Assembly (NCBI GenBank): GCA_001051155.2
Contig: JYIP02000001.1
Span: forward strand, 3,968,001 to 4,032,000
DNA from: Chrysoporthe austroafricana
Taxonomy: Eukaryota > Ascomycota > Sordariomycetes > Diaporthales > Cryphonectriaceae
DNA length: 64,000 bases
Direction of reading: 5' to 3'
The translations under genes were made by a program, and so were the position numbers. This document shows positions 12,124 through 25,250 of the stretch, piece by piece (within the stretch, counting starts at the first letter, position 1; each line of letters starts with the position of its first letter). Below the pieces are notes generated by a model that was not told the DNA's origin, ran no database searches, and saw only the letters and a list, made by a program, of their open reading frames with translations.

Positions 12124-13355
12124 ACTTTTCAAGAGAACCATATCTAGCGTGAGGATCGCAAGCGTGGCGTACTTGGTATTGGTGAGGTGGCTTGGCAAGT
12201 TCGGGGCCTCATGATCACGGCTGCCGTGGGACGAGACCACGAAGAGATGGCCAAACTACTCTGTTTTTCTCGGGTCCTGCTTCATGCCAAAGGGCCATCT
12301 CAACTGAATTGCAGCGCAGAGGATGCATCAAAGCCACAGGCAGCCCCTGTGCAGCCCCTGTGCAGCCCCTCTGCCAGTGCGCGGGGTTACGTCAACCTCA
12401 ACTATGATATGAGAGAAGTACTCGAAGTCTTCGGCGCTTGAGCGGGTTGTAACCCACGAGCGGGACCATCTCAGCAGTCCGGTCCTAATTCCCTTCTCAC
12501 CTTGGGTCGCTTCCTGCATCACCATCACGGGACCTGCACGATCTGCGACGGTCCGCTTGACGGCTACACTAGTGGCGCCCGAGAGGATAAAACTATCATT
12601 GCTTGCTTCCAGAAGATCAGAGGGACTCTCACAAATCATGAGGCCGGATTGCGTTAGAGTTCTGCACGTAGGATATACTTGCGGTGCGGAAGATGTTCCC
12701 CCTGGGGAGAACCCGCGCGTGTTATGCGGCTGCTCTCCTCTGAAAATATGAAGAACATTCAAGCCGTGGTTCCTCCTGCACATACTTTTCATATAGTTCG
12801 CATCTGCAGAAAGCCCTATTTAGCAGCAAGCTGATGCTGGGTTTGTCTCGCTTGTCATATACAAAAGAGATCTACAGAAATTAAAGTCACCTTGCACCAA
12901 TAGTTTCATATGGTCTTGTAGGAAATTTGATGTTGTCCCAACCCTAGCCTGTGAGCCAGAGATAGAGCACAGATAATCTTGCACCACATGGCACAGGGGA
13001 AAGAATACTAGGTGGAATGCTTGGAAAGGGGTGGTCGTTGGATGAGTTCGAGGCTTGGAGGTTGAATATAGTACATAGTAGCAGGCATGAGTTTGGCCAC
13101 TGCACCAAGGAGCTACCCCACAGCCCCGCGGTGAGCAGGGGTCCACCCGCGTTGTGTCTTGGACACTCTCAGGGATGACGACCTGGCAGCTCTGACAACA
13201 ATCCAGACTGTTTTGGAAGCACAACGCGGATACCTTGACGGCACACTCCTTCTTCAGCAACTGGGAGACAGTTGTTTGCGCGACTTGCTTGTTTCGATCC
13301 CGAGATCCCGAGTCCGGCTGACCGTTGCGCAATATCACGCTCGCCCCCGAAGCAA
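12124..13355. other. intergenic, nothing supported
   Basis: Flank between BCKDHB and CAP1. Open frames on both strands are short and unlike any family. A threefold GCAGCCCCT motif sits near 12342-12371, inside otherwise ordinary sequence. Confidence 0.45.
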
Positions 13356-14442
13356 ATGTCTGAGAGTGTAGAGTGGGTGTCCTCCTTCGTGGGGGACGCT
13401 CCTCCAGGAGAAGTGCGCCGTCCCGTCCCGAAGTCGTACCTGGCCGTCCAGCTGACCTCCTGCAGCTTTCAGATGTTGTTGCTGGCAAGTCCACGCCGCC
13501 CCCGGCCGCGGACCGCCGGTCCTCGACGCTGACCGCCTGATCACAGACATCAAAGCCCTCACCATCTCCGAGCCGAGCATCGTCAAGGAGCTGGGCCCCG
13601 CGTTCCAGAAGTACAACGAGGAGCAGTTCATCACGGTGAAGCTGCCGGGCAGCAGCGAGGCGGTCATCGTCAGCTCACACAACTCCCTCGGGGACGGGCG
13701 GTACTACGACATCGAGAGCTCGTCGAGCTTCGCGTTCGACCATGCCACGCAGAAGGCCAGCGGCGTGCAGAGCCACGCGCTGGACAGCAAACAGTCCGAC
13801 CTTGTGTATGTGGCCCCGGACTTGTCGCAGCGATAGAGAGACCTGGCGGGGGGATGGATGGATGGGCTATGCTGACAGGCCGTGCGGGCAGGAAATCCAC
13901 TTTGAAGAGCCTCGGATCCTACGTCAAGGAGCACTTCCCCAACGCGGCGTACGGCGTCTACCCGACCGAGGGCGACTCGAAGCTGGCCGTCATCGTCGTG
14001 GGCAACAAATACAGCCCCAACAACTTCTGGTGAGCGCGCGCACACATACACACACATACACATCTGTGGCGGGATCTCTGACCAGGAAACCAGGAACGGC
14101 CGCTGGCGCTCCCTCTACATCTTCGACCCGTCCGACAGCTCGCTCGAGGGCTCGATCAAGGTGGACGTGCACTACTACGAGGACGGCAACGTGCGGCTGC
14201 TGACCAACAAGACGGTGACGGCGTCGGTCCCGTCGGGCACGGGCAGCGCGATTGCGAAGGAGATCGCGGGCGCGGAGAAGAAGTACCAGGAGGAGCTGAA
14301 CAAGGGGTTCACGAGCCTCAGCGAGGGCGCCTTCAAGGGGCTGCGCAGGCAGCTGCCGGTGACGAGGCAGAAGATCGAGTGGGACAAGGTCGCCAGCTAC
14401 CGGTTAGGCCAGGACATCGGCGGCGGCAGCTCTCGGAGATGA
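13356..14442 (+). CDS. CAP1: F-actin capping protein, alpha subunit
   Basis: Five exons (13356-13412, 13466-13484, 13547-13805, 13892-14029, 14094-14442) give 273 residues, the usual length. The start reads MSESVEWVSSFVGDAPPGE, then LSDVVADIKAL, as in fungal capping alpha. Conserved blocks follow: YNEEQFITVKLPGS, LKSLGSYVKEHFPNAAYGVY, NGRWRSLYIF and KVDVHYYEDGNVRL. The C-terminal helix and tentacle region (KIEWDKVASYRL) is complete. With the beta subunit it caps actin barbed ends and limits filament growth. The second exon is only 19 nt and is followed by an intron with a GC rather than a GT donor (GCAAGT at 13485). Using it restores the conserved VVADIKAL reading. The other introns are 53-86 nt. 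Confidence 0.92.
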
Positions 14443-15796
14443 TGGGCCCGGCGAGGGCCCGGCGCGCCGCTGTATTTTTCGATCCTGGCTACGCTTGGAA
14501 GGGAAGGCTGTTCTGCGGAGTCGCAGCGTACTGTATATGTGGGCGTACGTAGAGCACGGCAATACGATTACGAAGACACCCTGCAGAACTCCGCCGTGGT
14601 GAGCGCGCAGGCTGTTCGACGATTGTTTGGCCGTGCAGGGTGCTGCCATTGGACCGCTCGTATTCGGGAAGCCCCCCGGGGGTGTGTTCCGCGGGGTTCA
14701 GGACACACTGTCCATAAGTATAGCCCGCAGGGCAGAGGGGGTGCTCAGACACCCAATTGACCGAGGTAGGATACGGATGCAATTGACCTCCGATCCGTCC
14801 AGAGCGAGATCTCGGTGGACAGAGATCGACCGTCAGCCCGACGGACAGGCTCCCGTGTGGGGAGGGGAGGGGAGGTACCTCGACCTCGACCGGAGCTGCG
14901 GGAATGTGCTGATAAAGACCCGCGGTGGGTACACCAGAGCGAGCTTCATCGGCAGGTTATCGCCCCCAGCGGTCCTGCTGGCGGCTGTTCCAGGATCGGC
15001 CGCAGAGAAGGTTCTGGAGGGCATGAACTGGTCATGTCGCCTCTGCTGCCTTCGGTGCTGTGCTGCTGCCGAGGGGGACTCCCGCTCCCCCGCGCGCTGC
15101 TCCCAGAGCATCCGAGCATATTCATATAATCTATGGAGCACAGAGTCAGTCGTCTGTACCGGGTAGATGCCCTGGAAACCAGGTAGTACTAGTACTGACC
15201 GCCAGCGAGGCGGCGTGGGGCGCTGCCGCGCTGTGCTGCCCTGGAAGCGCATGTGCCGAGTCGAACCACGAGTGCGTCTCGACCAATCGCAGCGGCATGA
15301 TTTGAAGTGTAGCGACCTTGTGCAGCGTGGCTTCAGGGGGGCCCTCGAAGCTCCGGCCGCCCCAAGCCCCCCTCCACCCCCCGCCAGCAATCTCTCCGTC
15401 CCGGCATGCGAGCGTCCTGGGCCCTGGTGTGCAGCGCGGTAAGCTCTGGACCCTGGCACCGACCGACCCGCTGGCCGCGCCCCCCGGGGGGGGGGACCTT
15501 CACATTATCTTTCGACTACCCCATCGACCCTCGGATCTTTCTCTCGACGCTCTCGACCAGCTCCCACCTACCCACCGCCCCCCTCAAGAGAAAAAAAAAA
15601 AAAAGAGGCCACGAGCCAGATACCGTCACAGGTCCCCAGTTCCCCGTCGACGACTACAGCTAGCACTCCTTTGCTGTTCTACGCCGAGCAATACGTCTCC
15701 GTACCGCCAGCGTCCACCCTCGACATCCCATCCGACAAGAGGTCCTCCCACCAGCCCGTCCTCGCCCTCTCCTCCGACGACCCCAACACAGTCAAG
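14443..15796. other. intergenic, long 5' flank of cytochrome b5
   Basis: No gene supported. The last 250 bp before the cytochrome b5 ATG are pyrimidine-rich with an A-run near 15592, like a fungal 5' UTR and core promoter. Confidence 0.45.
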
Positions 15797-16589
15797 ATGG
15801 CGACCAAGGAGTACACCTACCAAGATGTTGCGGAGCACAACACCAAGAAGGACCTGTTCATGGTGATCCACGACAAGGTCTACGACTGCGCCAAGTTCAT
15901 CGACGAGCACCCGTAAGTGTCTCCCCCCCCCCCAGCTGTCTGGGCTGCTGTTACTTCTGCCACTCCTACCGGCGACTGCGCCCTCGGAGTACCGGGCCTG
16001 CCCCAAATCCGAAACCCCCGGCAGGGGAAAACCAAAAAAAGAAAAAGAACAAGAAAGAGGAAAGGCTGACACGCGGTTCTCTCCCCCACAGCGGCGGCGA
16101 GGAGGTCCTGCTGGACGTCGCCGGACAGGACGCCACCGAGGCGTTCGAGGACGTCGGCCACAGCGACGAGGCGCGCGAGACGCTGGAGACGCTCCAGGTC
16201 GGCGAGCTGAAGAGACAGGTACGTCAGCCCACCCCCCCCCCCGGGCTTCCTCCGCACTGCACTGCGCGCTGCAGGCAGGCTGGGAAGATCAATACCCCGA
16301 CGGCTCCGGCCCGCGGGAACCAAAAAAAATATCGATGCAGAAAAATATCCCGTTCCCGTCCCGCCGCACATTGGCGACATGCACGCTGACCTTTTTTGTC
16401 CTTCTCCTGCAGCCCGGCGACCCGACCCCCAAGGCGCCCAAGCCCGGCGCCGTGGCCCCCGCCGCGTCGACGGGCGACGCCACCGGCCTGGGCATCGGCG
16501 TCTACGCGATCGTGCTCATCGGCGGCGCCGCCGCCTACTTCGCCTACCAATACCTCCAGGCCCAGCAGCAGGCCCAGCAGCAGGCCTAG
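15797..16589 (+). CDS. cytochrome b5, tail-anchored
   Basis: Exons 15797-15912, 16092-16218 and 16413-16589 encode 139 residues. The heme-binding domain shows the two axial histidines: His38 in FIDEHPGG and His62 in FEDVGHSD. The core is intact ([18 protein letters not shown]). A Pro/Ala-rich linker leads to a single C-terminal membrane helix (about 106-125, [20 protein letters not shown]). This is the tail-anchor topology of microsomal b5, which passes electrons to desaturases, hydroxylases and P450s. The extreme C-terminus is an unusual Gln/Ala repeat ([10 protein letters not shown]). Introns of 179 and 194 nt fall within the heme domain and before the linker. The first splits the codon of the HPGG proline, and the spliced reading is the family consensus. 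Confidence 0.93.
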
Positions 16590-17598
16590 GCGGTCCTTTT
16601 TACGACGGGGCCCGGCGGCCTGGCTGGTGCGAGGGGTGCGTGCGGCGTGTGATGGTGAATGCGACGGAGGCCGGCATGTGATTTCTCTGCTGTGAGGGCC
16701 CCTTGCCCGGCGTGCTTGTCGGTAGATACAAGACTAGTCTCGGCCCCCCCTCCCCGGCGGCTATGTCTATTCGGAGGGCTGGGCTTCTTTCGCCAATCCT
16801 TGTTTTGAAGAGAGCTTCTTGGGATTACTGCTTGTTTGGCAATGGCGGTTTGAGCACGTGTCAGTCCTCTTGGGCTTGTGCTACTGCCTCGGCGAAGACG
16901 GGTGTCCTGGTTAGATATCTTTCGCGCTCATACATGGTCAATTTAATCTCTGTGATGGACGTTTCAATGACTGTACTGCTCCTCCAGGCGATCCGCACAA
17001 TTTAGTAGCCAAGGGCGAGAAGACAATTCCTCGCAGAAGTGACGCGACACAGTGACACCCAAGGTTGTTAAGTGACTAGAAGATGACCCAAGGCCAGCAG
17101 CCTCTTTCTTTATCTCAAAATTAAGTTGTCAAGGGGGGTCATGCGGAACATCTTCCTTTTTTCTTAGACAGATGGCACGCAGTACAGCTAGCTGGTAGCG
17201 TCACGGTCATTGTTCTCAGCTATTTCTTGTATGCAGTCTTGGGCGCCTCGGAAGAGCATTTGGATCCAGCAGCTCCGAGCAAACGGACGTTTAGGCCAGG
17301 TTGATCTTCAGCTGGTCCCGGCGGCGAGCCTAGCAGCTAGCGCCTGTGCCCACTCCTTTCCGTCCACTCACAGGCGGCCCTGCAACCACTTTAGAAGCCT
17401 GGCTGTCATTTGTCTCAGCCTCACAACCAGGCTGCAACCCCCGACCTCCCTTCTTCTCTTTCACACACACACGCACACGTACACACCGCCCCCCTCCCAT
17501 CCCTCGAGACGTTGACCCCGTCAATGCCCGGCCCCCCCAACCCGCTTTGACAGAGCTAGCCGTCCTCTGCCACCAGACCGATCGACACTCCCCCGGAA
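16590..17598. other. intergenic, nothing supported
   Basis: 3' flank of cytochrome b5 and promoter side of the TFIIE beta gene. A short CA-rich run at 17462-17484 and C-rich tracts precede the ATG. Confidence 0.45.
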
Positions 17599-18501
17599 AT
17601 GTCGTTCCTCGAGCGCCAGCGCGTGGCGAGCGCCGCCTCCAAGACGGTCGTCGACCTGACCAAGGACTCCAAGTCGACCCTCGCGCCGCCGTCGCCGTCG
17701 CCCTCGGTCGCGTCCACGTCGTCCGCCATGACGGGCACCGCCGCCACCAACACGCCGACCAAGAAGAAGCGGCCGGGCGACGGCATCGAGATCTACTCGC
17801 AGCCGGCGCTGACGGGCACGGGGGCCGAGCTCGGCACGCAGATGGTCTACGCCGTCACCCACCTCAAGGAGCGGGACCGCGACCTGACCATCGCCGACAT
17901 CGTCGACCACCTGACGCGCCGCCCGCAGTCGCCCGCCGAGTGGGCCGAGCTCGTCGACAACCTGCGCCGCCACCCGCGCGTCCGCTGGACCCCCGACGCC
18001 GCCCTCTCCGAGCAGAGCGTCCACTCCGGCACCTACCGCCACAACCCCGTCATCCCGGGCGTGCGCAGCAAGGAGGCGCTGCTGGCCTACCTGCAGGGCA
18101 AGAAGGACGCCATGCTCGTCCACGTCAAGGACCTCGAGGACGGCTGGCCCCGCGAGCGCCTGTACCCGGCCATCGCGGACCTCGAGCGCGAGCACCGCAT
18201 CCTCGTCGTGCGCACCAAGAAGGACAACCACCCGCGCTACGTCTGGCAGGACGACGCGAGCCTGTGGAACGCCGTCGACCCCGAGTTCCAGGTCATGTGG
18301 CACAAGGTCAACGTCCCCAGCGTCGACGACATCAACCGCCTGCTCCTTGCCGCCGGGCAGAAGCCCGCGAGCGAGGACCCGCGGCTGAAGGTCCTGAACG
18401 CCAAGGTCGAGAAGCCCAAGAAGAAGGCCAAGAAGAAGGCCCCCAGGAACGTCACCAACACGCACTTGAAGGGGCACCTCTCTATGTTCAAGGACCTCTG
18501 A
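17599..18501 (+). CDS. TFA2: transcription initiation factor IIE, beta subunit
   Basis: A single exon of 300 residues. The Ser/Pro-rich N-terminus contains a basic patch (PTKKKRPGDG). Two winged-helix regions follow. The first lies around residues 75-145 (QMVYAVTHLKERDRDLTIADI, then VDNLRRHPRVRW). The second lies around 155-225 (NPVIPGVRSKEALLAYLQ, LYPAIADLEREHRILVV, RYVWQDD). A Lys-rich C-terminal segment (KPKKKAKKKAPRNV) precedes a short conserved end. This order matches fungal Tfa2, which with TFIIE alpha recruits TFIIH to the RNA polymerase II preinitiation complex. Strong G/C third-position bias, no intron and a clean ATG support the model. A 475-codon frame on the same strand (17346-18773) is a shadow. 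Confidence 0.9.
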   Translation: MSFLERQRVASAASKTVVDLTKDSKSTLAPPSPSPSVASTSSAMTGTAATNTPTKKKRPGDGIEIYSQPALTGTGAELGTQMVYAVTHLKERDRDLTIADIVDHLTRRPQSPAEWAELVDNLRRHPRVRWTPDAALSEQSVHSGTYRHNPVIPGVRSKEALLAYLQGKKDAMLVHVKDLEDGWPRERLYPAIADLEREHRILVVRTKKDNHPRYVWQDDASLWNAVDPEFQVMWHKVNVPSVDDINRLLLAAGQKPASEDPRLKVLNAKVEKPKKKAKKKAPRNVTNTHLKGHLSMFKDL

Positions 18502-19847
18502 GCGGCGGGGACAACGTTCAGGGGGGAAGGTACCGTCGCACCACGATACCGATTTCTTACTGCATTATCATGGCGTTTCTGGGAGTAGATTGGGAACGGG
18601 GAAGGGGGGGGGGATTCGGGATCAAGGGACGGCTGGGGCTACTAGATTGTGCTCTCTTTGGTTTGGTTTGGCATACGGCGTTCCGGGATTCAATATACCA
18701 AACACATCACTGCAGTCAAGGTGACAGCGAGGCGATGGCTAACAAGAGGGAAAAAGGAGACCGCACTGACTAGGCCCTCCCATAGCTGCTGCGAGGCGCT
18801 CTCAATGAACCAAAAGTGTTGAAAAAGGCCCCGCGCTATCTTCCGTAGAACATTCTGCATGTTCTCCGGGAGCCTTCGTGATCTCCTCACCGAGGCGAAA
18901 GCATCACTAAGTGGTAAACACAGCGCAGGATACCTGAAGTCTTCCTCCTATAGATCTCAATTACGGCTTTCTTAGGACCGCTGACCTTGACCCAGGAACC
19001 CCTATAAGTCATCCTCATGACTAGCGAGCTAAGAGTAGGTTCCCTTCCCTCACGGGCCACACAACAGATCCAAGCCAGAGTCTTCCCCTCCGAGAGGACC
19101 ATCCCTCGCCAACGAGCCAATGTAGACGGGGACCCTCATAGCAGCCATTCAGCTCAGAGACGAATGAAACCGTCAAACCCATACAAACACAGATATCACG
19201 AGAGAGTATGGACATCTCATATACTTTTTAGGATTCCCATTTTATTCTATCTGATCATCGAAAGCTGCCGGGTGCCCAACCGTGATACAGTAAAACACCC
19301 AAGATGATTCACTTTTTTGCGTTGTCCGGCAGATTGTTCCCAGCCTGCTCCTTAAACACCCTGCCCTTGTCCGGGCGACTGCTTTCGCTATAGCCCAAAG
19401 GAAAACTCAACGGAAGTAAATGATGAGTTCCGCAATGATCCCGCACTCCCGCCAACCGATCCCTTAGCCCAACCGAATCCATCTAACAGAGTGAGAAAGT
19501 CCGAGTCCCGAGCATAAAATTCCTTTTTGAGGTGACCCTCATTAATTAAGTCGAATTTGCACCGAAGTCCAAACCCACTACTGTGTAGTGGAGTCCATAC
19601 TATAGAAACACTGGATGGTGGTCCATTGGCTTTACGCCAGGAGAGCTGCTCCTCTCCAGGTCCCGCGAAACGCCTGTCCTTCGCGAAGGTGTGATTCCTT
19701 CTATAAGACTCTCCGGCGTCCATACCGGAGTAGCTAGGTCCTCAAGCCAACGGCAATAAACAATGCCTGTGCAGGCACGAGGCACGACCGCTAGAGCAAT
19801 CAATTTGCGTCAAGACGCGACTCGCCAGGAATGAGCCGGAGAGATTC
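18502..19847. other. intergenic, 18.9-19.84 kb of unusual base composition
   Basis: No gene supported. From about 18.9 kb to the zinc-finger stop codon the sequence is clearly less G/C-rich than both neighbours, and its character changes abruptly. Two overlapping open frames on the minus strand (19803-19600, 19723-19388) resemble nothing I know. Confidence 0.4.
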
Positions 19848-21329
<1,482 letters not shown>

Positions 21330-22556
21330 GATTAGGCTGAGGCCAGACGAAAAAAGTCTCTCAATGGTTGAACAGAAATGATGCCGTGTATGGACGACTG
21401 CTCCGTCCGCAAGGAAATTACACTCCCGCAGCAAGGAAATCAGATGTGTCTTACAACACCAGAATGTTTCGGGTAGGGGTGACGACGGTGGAGGCGAATG
21501 CGCCAAATCAGGCCCAATGAATCGTCTGCAAGCTCCTGTTAGCGACTCCCAGAGGTGTGGATCAAGGCGGTGAGAAGATGGGTTGACAACTTGTGAGTGA
21601 GTAATGAGGAAAACGAACGGGGTGACAGGTCAAGATGCCCAGGATGTTCTATCAGACCCTGAGGGGATAATGCCAGGCCAGGCCAGGACAGAAGTGAGCA
21701 AGTCCGCTGCATCCAGACGAACGGATTCTCAGCCACCTCATTATCCTTGGGCTCCCACCGCCACTCCAGGGAAGCGTGGTGTCAAGAAAGGTGGTTAAAC
21801 TACTGAGACTTACTGAGGCGCGATGTATTGTATTGTCGAAGCGGCGCGTTCGTGATAGGCCGTGGCAGCGCGGCTCGTCGTCCAGGGGTGGTCGGCAGTG
21901 GTGAGGATTTGGGGGTGGAGCCTTGTCGTGCACGGATCAAGATGCAGAAGAACCGCGTCTCGATTGTCAATAGACGCGCTATGGCCAATGCAACTGGACT
22001 TCATCAGACATCAGCTCCAATTTCCAAGACGAAGCTGTCCCAACCCGCCACGACTTTGACCGCGAAGTTGGGCCTTTGATGACGTGGAAGATCGCGTTTG
22101 ACAAAGCAGGGCACCTCGGAGAGCAATGAACCGTTTTCGGCCCACGCGCCTCAAGCCAGACGGGCTACGACGGATAGGCAGTACGAATCGCTGATGGAGA
22201 ATCAACTCACCCTACAAACACGACGCCTTGCTGACGACAAGCTTGTGTGTTCTTTGGCCTTGCTTCTGGTGGTGCAGAGCTTGTGTAGCCGCTCCTCAAC
22301 TCTGGGGGGAGGAAGCCTCGCGATCGTAGAGTGCTGCAGCGTGCGGTTCGGATCTGAGCCTTCTTGTGTCGCCTCTTTTCACAGCAGGTGAAGGTTCTGG
22401 TCGGCGTGACAATGGAGATTGCGCAGGTGCTGGAGGATGATTGCTTGCTCGAGGTTCACGTTGCCAGAGGCTCTTTGTCGCGGTGGGGGGCTCTAAAAGA
22501 TAGTGCGCCGAGATCGCTGATCTCGTGAGGAGGAATATAAGTTTTGGTCTCGCCGA
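21330..22556. promoter_or_regulatory. 5' flank of the C2H2 regulator
   Basis: Non-coding, mixed composition, no long repeats. It probably contains the long 5' UTR and promoter of the regulator. Several short upstream ATG frames exist on the minus strand, including 21506 in frame with the gene. Confidence 0.35.
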
Positions 22557-25236
22557 TTACTCGTTGTCGTCGATGCAATGTTTGTTCTTCGGGACCTGGT
22601 CGTAGCGGAGGAGGGTCAGTTCAGCACGGTAGGACCAAGGAGCTGGCGACAGGACCCGAGTATCGAGCTCAGGCCGTCTGGCTCTGGGGGAGATGGCGGG
22701 GGCCTCGAGGCTGCAAGTAGAAGACAAATATCGATGGGGCCAGGAAGAGGTGGTGCCCTGTTTGATGTGCCCAGCCTGGCAAACGAAGGTGTCAAGGCGA
22801 GGGAGGGCAGCTGTCAGGTTGGAGGGTGCAGAGCAGGCAGGGCAGGGCAGGGCAAGGCAAGGCAGCTGGCTGGCTTGACTCCAAAAAAGTTTAACGTGGG
22901 CGGCGCCCAGAGTCTGGCCTTCGCTGCAGCATCGCCCCAACCTTATCAAATCGGTACGAGGCGCTCCCAGCTTGCCTGCCTCCAGGCGCTCACCCAGCAC
23001 AGAAGATGGGAGGGGAGGCGGGCGGGCGGGAGAGGAGATTGCTTGCTCACCTTGTGAAGAAAGCCCGTCCTCTGCCTTGGTCCGAGTCTGTGCACAGCGG
23101 TCGTCGCGTCGATTAGTGGGAGCACTGCTTGGTCGTGGTGGGAGATGACGCTTGAGGTAGGAGGACTCGGGAGGACTCTGGGGTTCTGGTTCTACGGGAA
23201 GATCGAGGACAAGGGGTCTTATTAAAATGGAAAGGAAAACAAACTTTGAAATCGCCGCTGCCTGCCTGCAGTTCAGTCGAACATCAGATCTGGAAGGGAA
23301 GCACGCTAAGGCTCACCTGGGGCACGCTACCCTTGCCAGCACTGCCAGACCGACAGGTGCTGTTGAAACGAACGGACAGGGGGCCTGTTGTACCTGGCCG
23401 GTACTTCGCTCAGGGGGCCAGCAGGGGCCCAGGCCCACTAACCCACCTGCCACGCTCAGGCCACTCAGGTGCGTCTGAGATTGGGAACACCAGAGCTGCC
23501 CAAGCCGTGGTGGAGCTAAGTTATCCATGCAGACCTCTCCGACCTACCTCTGACCTCTGCCCTCTGTTTGTCCTTCCGACTGCTGGGGAACCTGCCAGGT
23601 GAGGAACAGAGGCAGTGTGGTGCCCCAGCCTGTGCTCCCTCTCCTACTATGATCACCTACCTACCGACTTACGACGGGCACCCTATTGATCAGTTGGTGA
23701 CCAGTCCTCCCATGCCAGAAGAACCCGGCTCCACGAGACTATGCACAAAGCACCGGTGGGGACTAGAGGCCAGCAGCGCCTGCAGCACAGATCCGACCTC
23801 GACCTCGACCCCGACCACCCCGACCTCAACGTCGGCCTCGGGTTGAAAACCTTTGTCCTGCCTTGGCTAGATCAGGCTCACGGCCTTGCCTCTTCCCCAT
23901 GCAGCACCTGACCATGCTATCAGACGACGGGCTGGCGGACGGGCTGCCACCTCTACTGCAGAGTCGTCTCGAGAGAGAGAGAGGCCTTCTCGTTGACACC
24001 GACGCAGCGTCACGGCAAGCCCGACCGACCTGCTACATCTGACAGAGGCTGGACAACTAACTGCCAACACCTCCCTCCCTCGCCATTGTGACCTGCGTGG
24101 TACAACGGCCGGCAGCGCGCTTCTCCGAGGCCAGCCCGATGCACCTGGCCGCTTGGTTGAGGCCTTCGCGTACGAGGCCGGCCGTCCGTTTGGACCTACC
24201 AGCCACCGGGCTCGCACCAATTACTCCCCTCCCCTCCCCCTGCTGGACCTCACAGGCAGACCGGCCACTCAGCGCCGAGGCGACTCGTCATCAAGCTCGA
24301 CACGCATCGGCCTGCTGCGATCTAACCTTGGCGGGGGGATGAGGTCGGGTTGGCCCATGCCTGGGCGCCAATCACCGCCAGGCCACGAAATGCCTCTGAT
24401 GCTCCCGTCCCGACTGGCCAGCGTGCCACAGGACAAAGGCTGCTGGTGATCTGGTCCCAGGTCCGGCGTTGCCCGCCGTGGTCGATGTGGCCGCCCGGGA
24501 GACCCCAGGGCGCGCCTCTGCACTGCACGCCCGCTCGAGGCCCAACGCAGTGCCATGCCTGGTTGCGTTGGACCGTGCCCTCCTCCCTCTTGCAGATCAC
24601 GGAGTGCCCAAGCTAACTGTACGGACGAGAGCCACTGGGTGCCACCTCACATCGCGGAACTGCTGCCGTAATCTCAGGACTGGGGTATGGGCGGCCCCTC
24701 CGTGGGATGTACCTCGAGATCCACAAGATGCGCTGGATTTCGGACCTCAGAGGGCCCTACCAGTTCACCGTATATTCTGCGGGATGATCAGTGGACACGA
24801 GGGACACGCCTCCATTGCTCTGGTCATGGCCTGTCATGAGCCATTGCATGTGTCCCGAGCGCAGTGGTCCGAAACACCTGGCCGTGGTCCCATCTGCATG
24901 ACAGAGCAGGCTCAGGCTTCCCGCTCGGGCGCTCGGACGGCCAAACAGCCCAGATCCAGAGCGCCCTCGGGAGCGCAAGGGAGCGGAGGGCGACGTCGAC
25001 GGGAGCACGGTTCGACTGTTCAGCCTCACCTCGACCCCTCGGCCTGAGATTCATCGCGCCTCGGATCCGCGGCGGATTTGCAATGGCCAGTGCACCGTCG
25101 CATTTCGCGATCCCCATCGCCCCTCGAAGTGCCGGTCCCGGTACTCCGTACGCAGCAGGCCGACTCGATCAGTCGTAAAATTTTCCGCACCTTACCGCCA
25201 CTCCCTCCCTCTCTCGTCGCCGGCCGCCCGCCTCAA

Positions 25237-25250
25237 CCAATTTATAAAAA
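25237..25250 (+). promoter_or_regulatory. CCAAT followed by TATAAAA, orphan promoter-like pair
   Basis: CCAAT at 25237-25241 is followed directly by TATAAAAA at 25243-25250, then a G-rich stretch. This is a strong core-promoter look in sequence where no gene is recognised downstream. Confidence 0.25.

Noticed and set aside
12820..13494. 224-codon minus-strand frame upstream of CAP1
   Set aside because: Overlaps the first two CAP1 exons in antisense and has no motif.
17346..18773. 475-codon plus-strand frame over TFIIE beta
   Set aside because: Different frame of the same coding region with biased composition. The TFA2 frame has the family motifs.
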